From NCBI RefSeq assembly GCF_019112545.1, contig NW_025064897.1, positions 302,151-366,150 on the forward strand: a stretch of DNA of 64,000 nt, read 5' to 3'. Shown here in pieces: positions 57,606 through 64,000 of this stretch. The translations under genes were made by a program, and so were the position numbers. The stretch is from Guyanagaster necrorhizus (taxonomy: Eukaryota > Basidiomycota > Agaricomycetes > Agaricales > Physalacriaceae). The notes beneath the pieces were generated by a model that made no database searches, was not told the DNA's origin, and worked only from the letters and a program-made list of their open reading frames with translations. How positions within the stretch are numbered: position 1 is the first letter of the stretch; each line of letters opens with the position of its first letter.

Positions 57606-60600
57606 GAAGCAACCCTGTTCCCTCTGTGCGAGTTCAGGGTTGCATCGACTATATTCGCACACTGGAGGTCATCACTCTCAATGCAACATCCTTTCCAATC
57701 ACTCCTTCCACATTCCTCTCTCAGCAGAATTACCGACTACTACAGAACCTGATGGTTCTCCAACTTGTATCATCCTACATTTTCTTGCCCTTATTGATTC
57801 TGGCTCTAGCCACTGCTTTGTTGACACTAAGTATGTAGCTGCCAATGAAATCCCCATTAAAACCATCCCTAGTGTGCAACTTCGATTATTTGATGGCTCC
57901 ATTGGGAGCCATATATCTCAAATCACAACCATCCCCATCTGTTTCCCATCCGGAGACACCTTCCCCATCGACTTCTATGTCACTCCTCTGGATTCGTCTT
58001 GCAATCTTGTCCTAGGATACAACTGGCTCTCCTGCTACAATCCACTGATTGACTGGGCTGAGAACAGTATCATTTTCCGCTCAAGCCACCAGGATCCCAC
58101 TCCAATCAATTCCATGGCCTCCACCACATCTCAGAGACTTTCGTGCCCACAGGACAACAGTCCACCCCTCTCTGAGCCTTCCAGCTCAATTCTGGGACTT
58201 CCGTGCCCACCAGACTCCACCAGTCCAACTCCCGGGGCTTCACCCCATTCCAAATCAACTCCGGGTAACCGGCAGACTCTGTTCCCATATGAACCCATCT
58301 ACTCCTATCCTCCCTCAGAGTCTTTTACTACGAAAGCACATCCAAAGATCTCCATCATATCCACTGCCACATTTGTCTGAGCCAGTGCAGAAGAAGGTGC
58401 TCAGCAGTTCACACTGCAGCCTTCCTTGCCTAATATTGGAGCCAAAGCTGCATCTGCGGAACCAGCAGATCTTTCACCAGTGCCAGTAAAGTACCACGAT
58501 TTTGCAGACATCTTCAGCAATACCCTCTCTGAAAAACTACCTGAACACAGGCCATACGACCTCAAAATCAACCTCGAGGAAGGAATCTCTCTACCACTTG
58601 GACTCATTTATTCTCTCTCAGAATCTGAACTCAAGGCCCTATGAGAGTTTATTGATGATAATCTGCACAATGGGTTCATTACTCCATCCCACTCTCCACA
58701 CAGGGCTCAAGTTCTATTTGTCAAGAAAAAGACCAGTGAACTCTGACTTTGCATTGACTACCATAGCCTAAACAAAATCTTCAAGAAGGATCGCTACTCT
58801 CTTCCCCTCATTTCTGATCTCCTCAACTCTGCCTGCTCCACACACATCTACACCAAGCTCGACCTTTGGCATGCCTACCATTTTGTTTGCATAGCTAAGG
58901 GGGATGAATGGAAAACAGCCTTCTGGACCCATTACAGTTCCTTCGAATGGCACGTCATGCCTTTTGGCCTCACAAATGCTCCAGCAGCATTCCAACGATT
59001 TGTGAATGATATATTCTCTAACATGCTCGACATATCAGTAGTGGTCTACCTCGATGACATCCTCATATATTCTGACAACCCAGAAGATCACCAGAAACAT
59101 GTTTGTGAGGTCCTATATAGGCTTAGAGCTAATGGACTCTATTGCAAAGGATCCAAATGCAAATTCAACCAGGATTCCATGGAATATCTAGACTACATCC
59201 TATCACCTGAAGGACTTTGCATGTCTGAAGAAAAAGTCAAGGCCATTGTCGACTGGCCGGTGCCGCAAAAAGTCAAGGACATCCAATCTTTTCTTGGCTT
59301 TGCCAACTTCTACCGTCGCTTCATACACGAATATAGTGATATCGTCCTCTCCTTTACATGACTCACCCGCAAGGGAACCCCATGGAAATTTGATGACAAA
59401 TGCTTGGCCACCTTCAATGAGTTGAAACAGGCCTTTACACACGCCCCCATCCTTACCCACTGGGTCCCCGATCGAAAGATAGTGGTGGAAACCAATGCCT
59501 CCAACTATGCAATTGCAGCTATCCTCTCCATCTATCTTGAAGATGGCAAAATTCACCTCATCGCTTTCCGCTCCTGGAGCCTCCACAATGCTGAACTCAA
59601 CTATGACACCCATGACAAAGAGCTTCTAGCCATTTTTGAAGCCTTTAAATATTGGCAGCACTACCTTGAAGGCTCTGCAGACTCCATCGATGTCATAACA
59701 GACCACAAGAACCTTGAATACTTCGCCACCACTAAAATTCTAACCCACCGACAGATCTGCTGGTCCAAATACCTATCCCAGTTCAACCTAGTAATCTGGT
59801 TCTACCCTGGAAAACTTGGTGGGAAACCGGATGTGCTCACTAGATGATGGGATGTCTACCCTAAAGAGGGGGATAGCCAATATGCCCAAATCAACCCGCA
59901 CAATTTCCAACCCGTGTTCACCCAAGAACAACTCTCTGTATCACTCCAAGCAACCTATCTCGAAGGCTCCACCCTACAGGCTAGTGCTATCATGGATATC
60001 AACAAACTCCACACCGATATCAGACAAGCACAATCCTCTGATGCTATATCCTCTGACGGCCTCCGCCAGACCAAGGCTGCTTCCGAATCCTCTCCCTCTC
60101 AATGGTCTATTGACGAATCCAACATCCTTCGCTTCGAAGGCTGCATCCACATCCTGGACTCCGATGATCTCCATCTTCATATACTACAGAACAATCATGA
60201 CCACATCTTGGCAGGTCACTTTGGTCAAAACTGGACATTAGAACTAGTCCAGCAGAACTACACCTGGCCAAAGATGCGTGAATATGTCTGACACTATATT
60301 AAGTCCTGCACAGTTTGTGGATGCAACAAGGCACTCAGACACCGCCCCTATGGGTTACTGAAACCTCTGCCAGTTCCCGAATGGCCATGGGATTCCATTT
60401 CCATAGACTTCATTGAACAACTACCAGACTCCAATGGATTCACCACCATCTTAGTAGTCATAGACTGAGCTAGCAAGCAAGCCATCTTCATTCTCACTCA
60501 TAGCATTATTAACTCTGTGGAGCTCATCCAACTTTTCTTTATTCATGTATTCTCCAAACATGGGGTATCCAGTCACATCACATCTGACCATGGCTCTGAA

Positions 60601-61497
60601 TTTGTCTCCCAATTTACTCATACCTTAGCTGTGACCCTTGACATGGAGCTCCACCTTATCTCTAGTTACCATCCAGAGGCCGACGGCCAAACTGAATGAG
60701 CAAACCAAACTCTGGAATAATACATCCACATCTACTGCTCCTACCAGCAGGACAACTGAGACACTCTCTTACCCATTGCTGAATTTGCCTACAATAATGC
60801 CCCTAACGCATCCACCAGAATTTTCCCATTCTTCGCTAACAAGGGTTACCACCCCAACATCACTGTTCACTCTGAAAGGGATATTGCCTCCGCCCGGGCT
60901 CAAGATTTTGCAGTCAACCTTGATGAACTCCATCAATTACTGAAGGATGAAATTTCTGAAGCCCAGTCTCGCTATAAGACTCAAGCAGACAAGCACTGGA
61001 TTCCAGCACCTCCATTCACAGTGGGGGACAAGGTCTACCTCAGCTCCAAACATATCAAAACCACCTGCCCAACCAGAAAATTCTCGGAGAAATACCTTGA
61101 TCCTTTCAAAATCATAGCCCAACCTGGTACCCACTCCTTTACCCTGAGGCTTCTGCCAGACCTCCAGTCCATTCACCCCGTCTTCCATGTGTCACAATTG
61201 GAACCCATAGAAGAAAACACCATTTCTAACCAAATCCAACCACCACTGCCTCCAATCGAAGTTGACAGAGAAGAACATTTCGAAATAGCCCAAATCCTCG
61301 ACTCTAAACTGGACCACCAGTTCCGCTGCCCACTGCTGTACAAAATCCAGTGGCTAGGATATGAAGGTACCAACAAAGAATTTGCTTGGTTACCGGCCTC
61401 CGAGTTCTCCACCGATGAATTTATTGAAGAATTCCACCACCGATACCCAGACAAACCAGAACCCTTGTCCAAAGTTATTCAAACATCCCATTTTTAA
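57424..61497 (+). pseudogene. Element IV pol polyprotein, single frame with about ten nonsense codons
   Basis: Pol lies in the +1 frame relative to gag and overlaps it by about 180 bases. Order: retroviral-type protease (ALIDSGSSHCFVDTKY near 57790), RT (58450-59300, with MPFGLTNAPAAFQRF and [17 protein letters not shown]), RNase H (59400-59850, VETNASNYAIAAIL, where the first catalytic Asp reads Asn), the integrase zinc finger (60180-60340, HILAGHF, CTVCGCNK), the integrase core (60380-60760, DFIEQLPDSNGF, TSDHGSEFVSQF, HPEADGQTE) and a chromodomain (61300-61440, YKIQWLGYEGTNKEFAWLPA). Stops stand at 58378, 58642, 58744, 59359, 59845, 60289, 60466, 60697, 60718 and 60757. Most are TGA where relatives have Arg, that is former CGA. 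No frameshift was found. The chromodomain would guide integration to heterochromatin, which fits the nest. Confidence 0.88.
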
Positions 61498-61676
61498 TAC
61501 AGTGCTACTCTAGATACCACCATTGCCCCACCTTACCATTTCAATTCTAACCACTAATTACCACCGATCGATCACCCTTTCTACACTTTCAAAGTCAAAA
61601 AAAAATTTTGCATTTATATTTTTATCCACCACCAACATCCGATGCCCTTTTCTATATACATTTTGTATAAAATATT

Positions 61677-63000
61677 TTACAAAGAAGCAGAATCCGATGG
61701 ACCCACACCGGAACCTGAACTCTCCCCCCACTCCTTCAACTCCTCTATATCCTCATCCAGCCCCTTCAACATCACCTCCCAAAGATCCTCCACCTCCTGA
61801 TCCCTCTCATCCTTGAAAATCAGTCGGGCCTTCTTCCAGGCCTCCACCTTGGACTCCAAAAACAGCTCCGAAGGAGATGACATATCATCGGAACCGTAGT
61901 CATCTTGAAGACCTGCCACAGTATCGCGAACATCTGCCACCTCATCTGCCAACTCATCCACGCGACGCATCAACTTGCATATCAATTTTGAAAGTTGGTG
62001 GAGACTGGTGGAGACCTCCACACTGCTGATCACCTCACTCATGGTGACGCCCTTGTTGAACAAACAGGTGGTTTTCTTGACCTTACAGTGAGAGCAAGTC
62101 CACTCTCGACTGGCGCCTTCAGTTACCAGACTTGCATAACACCAGGCACCATCTTGACAACAGCACACACAACTCCCTAAAAACAAAAAAGCTAAGTTGA
62201 GCCATGAAAGAAAACCAAGACACTTACTTTCATCATCCAACAATTTCTTGCCCCCCGCCGGTCCTGCTACTTCTAACTTTGCCCACTTTTTGGGGCTAAC
62301 AACCACCTCTGTCCCACTGCCATCTACTACACTCCTCGACCTGAACTTGCATTTATGGCCTTTCTCCACTGGATCCGCTGCTCTTCTCTTCTCCTCCTGC
62401 ACCCTCTTCCTCCTCTCTAGAGTCCCCTTGGATTCCTCAGACTCATCATCCCTCTCAGTCCCCTTGTCCTGTTCATCATTGGATTCCAGAGACGTAGGGT
62501 GAGTCACCTTCTTGAAGTGAAGACCAGGGCCAGGACCAAACCATTCCGCCAACACCTGATGCAGCTGAAAATCAACAGCCTCCACAGGGGTCATCTGCAA
62601 TCCATCCTTCATAACCATCCCCTCCAGCTCTACCTCCTCAGCCTCAGCCCTCGCCACTGCCTCCACTGCCTCCCTCTCCTCAGCTTCCCTCTGAGCCGCC
62701 CCTTTCAATGCCTCCTCTGCCTCCTTAGCCTGCCTCTCCATGGCCTGCCGAACCTCCTCCCTCTTCCTCTCCAACTCCTCCTTCTGCTCCTTTTTTCATG
62801 CTTCCTGGGCCACATGGTCCACCCAGACCCTCTCCTCCTGCTCCTGCTCCCCTTGCCATTCCAAATGGCTCTCCACGGCCTCTGCATATTCCTCCTCCGC
62901 AGTTCGCCATTCCAGACGAAACAATTCCTTGGCCTCTTCAGGGCCATCGGAGGTGGATCCCGTCACCAAAGGCTCGGGAGTGCGTGAGTGATGACATAGA
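61677..63000 (-). CDS. Antisense, intron-containing gene carried by family 2 (copy in element IV)
   Basis: On the strand opposite to gag-pol, between pol (ends 61497) and the 3' LTR (63122). The frame can be read from about 63000 (TPEPLVTGSTSDGPEEAKEL) to TAA 61677-61679, with one TGA near 62795. Downstream of that, 62774-61677 is completely open for 365 codons even through the intron. A canonical intron lies at 62177-62227 (GTAAGTG donor, TTTTTAG acceptor, 51 bases, branch-like CTCAAC) and keeps frame. The product has a Glu/Lys/Arg coiled coil, an acidic stretch, a basic patch (KCKFRSRS), a Cys group (CVCCCQDGAWC, CSHCKVKKTTCLFNK), then a heptad-rich C-terminus (HQLSKLICKLMRRVDELADE). The Cys group recalls Zn-binding clusters of unnamed agaricomycete proteins, but the spacing is not a standard Zn2Cys6. 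No ATG is left at the start in this copy (MLPPT in element III). Function unknown; perhaps a captured host gene. Confidence 0.7.
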
Positions 63001-63105
63001 CGAAGATAGTGGTTTCAGATCAAGCTGAAAAAACTCCCACAGCCACCAACAATCTTCCATGTGGCCCCACCAGCTATCGGGATCTGTGCTCTTGAGGGCA
63101 AGAAC

Positions 63106-63121
63106 GCTAAGAGGGGGATAC
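63106..63121 (+). other. Polypurine tract of element IV
   Basis: GCTAAGAGGGGGATAC directly before the 3' LTR; the same position carries GCTAATGTGGGAATAC in element III and GCTAACAGAGGGATAC in element II. Confidence 0.8.
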
Positions 63122-63249
63122 TGTTACATGCATGCCACTGGCCTCCGTGTCACCTCAACCAACCGCGAATCCAATCATACTACCCACTGGACTCCGACCG
63201 CTTCCCATTACCTACTAATTTCATTTCACCGATATCATTTCACATCCGT
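63122..63249 (+). repeat. 3' LTR of element IV, first 128 bases
   Basis: TGTTACATGC onward, matching 55662-55789 until CATTTCACATCCG, where R3 starts. Confidence 0.88.
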
Positions 63250-64000
63250 TGACACGCCCTCTCCTCGTTCAGGCATGTAAAATTGTGAAAATTGCGAATA
63301 CATGGGCTGCATTCCAGGCCAGTAAGCATGTAACAGAAAATAGGACTAGAGCACACAGAAACCTCGCTATCATAATGATAAACTGGAGTAACAATAAGCA
63401 GAGTGCATGGCCTAGTAACAGACTAATACCAGAGGGGTTAGGCTGCATGTGAGGTCCCAGCACTTGGCCCTAAATACACTAATACTATTACAAGAGAACA
63501 TGCTAAAAATAAAAAGACTATAATCGAAATATGATCAGCAAGTCTGATCACATTGATCAAAGATGCACAGCCATTGATGTGCTGATGGGACATGCCTTTA
63601 GAACAGAGAACTGAGACCCAAAGAAAGGTATCTGAGTAAATGGGTACCGAACGGAGAGATAGCATGATGACAACAAGCTAACAAGTAGAGGAATATTACC
63701 CCAGGAATGAATAGCACGGATACTGCCCTGAACCTTGCGTGCATACATATGGTGCCTTAGCGCACATAACACAGCGAGGGACTCCGCATCGTACCAAGAA
63801 GCGGCACCTTTAGTGAGTCAGATGGAATGACTGGTTGGACACAGGAAAGCAGAACATAGCCATTGTGGCTGGCTCTTGGCATAAGAAATAGCTCCGGGGG
63901 TCTGGGACAGTTTACTGCTGTCAGAAATGTCACCGGGGAGATAAGAAAGCGAGTAGACCTGGCGAGGCCAGCTAGCCGATGTCAGCTAGTAAAGGAACAG
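63250..64000 (+). repeat. R3 repeat, second copy, runs past the window edge
   Basis: Begins TGACACGCCC and matches 47207-47957 closely to the end of the window. This copy keeps CG where the first has TG or CA (for example GACACGCC versus GACATGCC), so it is younger or less exposed to decay. Confidence 0.85.

Larger units (their letters stand above)
55662..63249 (+). mobile_element. Family 2 Ty3/Gypsy chromovirus, element IV (young, plus strand, 3' LTR cut by R3)
   Basis: 5' LTR 55662-56153, internal region 56154-63121, and the first 128 bases of the 3' LTR (63122-63249), where R3 is inserted. CpG is still frequent, in contrast to elements II and III. Gag and pol have no frameshifts that I can see, only about a dozen nonsense codons. 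RT keeps YLDD. It is the best reference for the family in this window. Confidence 0.93.

Noticed and set aside
62499..62987. 162-codon plus-strand Leu-rich frame in element IV
   Set aside because: Mirror image of the Glu/Lys coiled coil of the antisense gene; low-complexity shadow.
1..64000. CRISPR arrays or prokaryotic operons
   Set aside because: No regular spacer array; introns and chromoviruses show a fungal nuclear genome.

Overview
The window looks like a chromosome segment of a filamentous basidiomycete, probably an agaricomycete. Host genes are broken by many introns of about 50 bases. Several genes belong to families common in mushrooms (histidine acid phosphatase, P450, F-box, SDR, an APH-type kinase remnant). 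The second half is packed with Ty3/Gypsy chromoviruses. No species can be named from sequence alone.

Positions 1-24400 are host DNA with normal CpG content. A Smn1-like secreted 5'-nucleotidase/metallophosphatase is present three times: a broken copy at 1-1740 (+), an intact 19-exon gene at 2144-4987 (+), and an inverted copy at 14081-16897 (-) that lost its reading frame near the signal peptide. A 334-residue polytopic membrane protein is present twice, inverted and almost identical (7644-8648 + and 18273-19277 -). Between them lie a small hypothetical gene, an F-box pseudogene, an intact six-exon secreted histidine acid phosphatase (9353-11055) and a decayed P450 (11498-13890). To the right are an agaricomycete hypothetical protein, an SDR pseudogene and an APH-like pseudogene. 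Two unrelated secreted phosphatases within 9 kb suggest, by inference only, a phosphate-scavenging neighbourhood.

Positions 24400-64000 are a nest of LTR retrotransposons with almost no CpG left in the older layers. Family 1 has LTRs of about 415-460 bp, a CCHC gag and an integrase with chromodomain. It forms the old layer (24400-26630, 34476-36986, 44943-45949) and a larger minus-strand element (45950-55661 and beyond). Family 2 has LTRs of about 495 bp and appears three times: element II (26631-34470, minus, TSD GTATC), element III (36987-44942, plus, TSD ATCAC) and element IV (55662 to beyond the right edge, plus, much younger). A third repeat, R3 (47207-49035, TSD CCAT; second copy from 63250), has cut into the family 1 integrase and the 3' LTR of element IV.

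The most unusual feature is a large antisense gene between pol and the 3' LTR of every family 2 element (27270-28466, 42979-44314, 61677-63000). It encodes an acidic coiled-coil protein with a Cys cluster and carries a canonical 51-base intron on the antisense strand. Both retroelement families also show a primer-binding site complementary to the predicted 5' end of their own mRNA (Tf1-type self-priming). CpG decay has hit that site in different ways in different copies.
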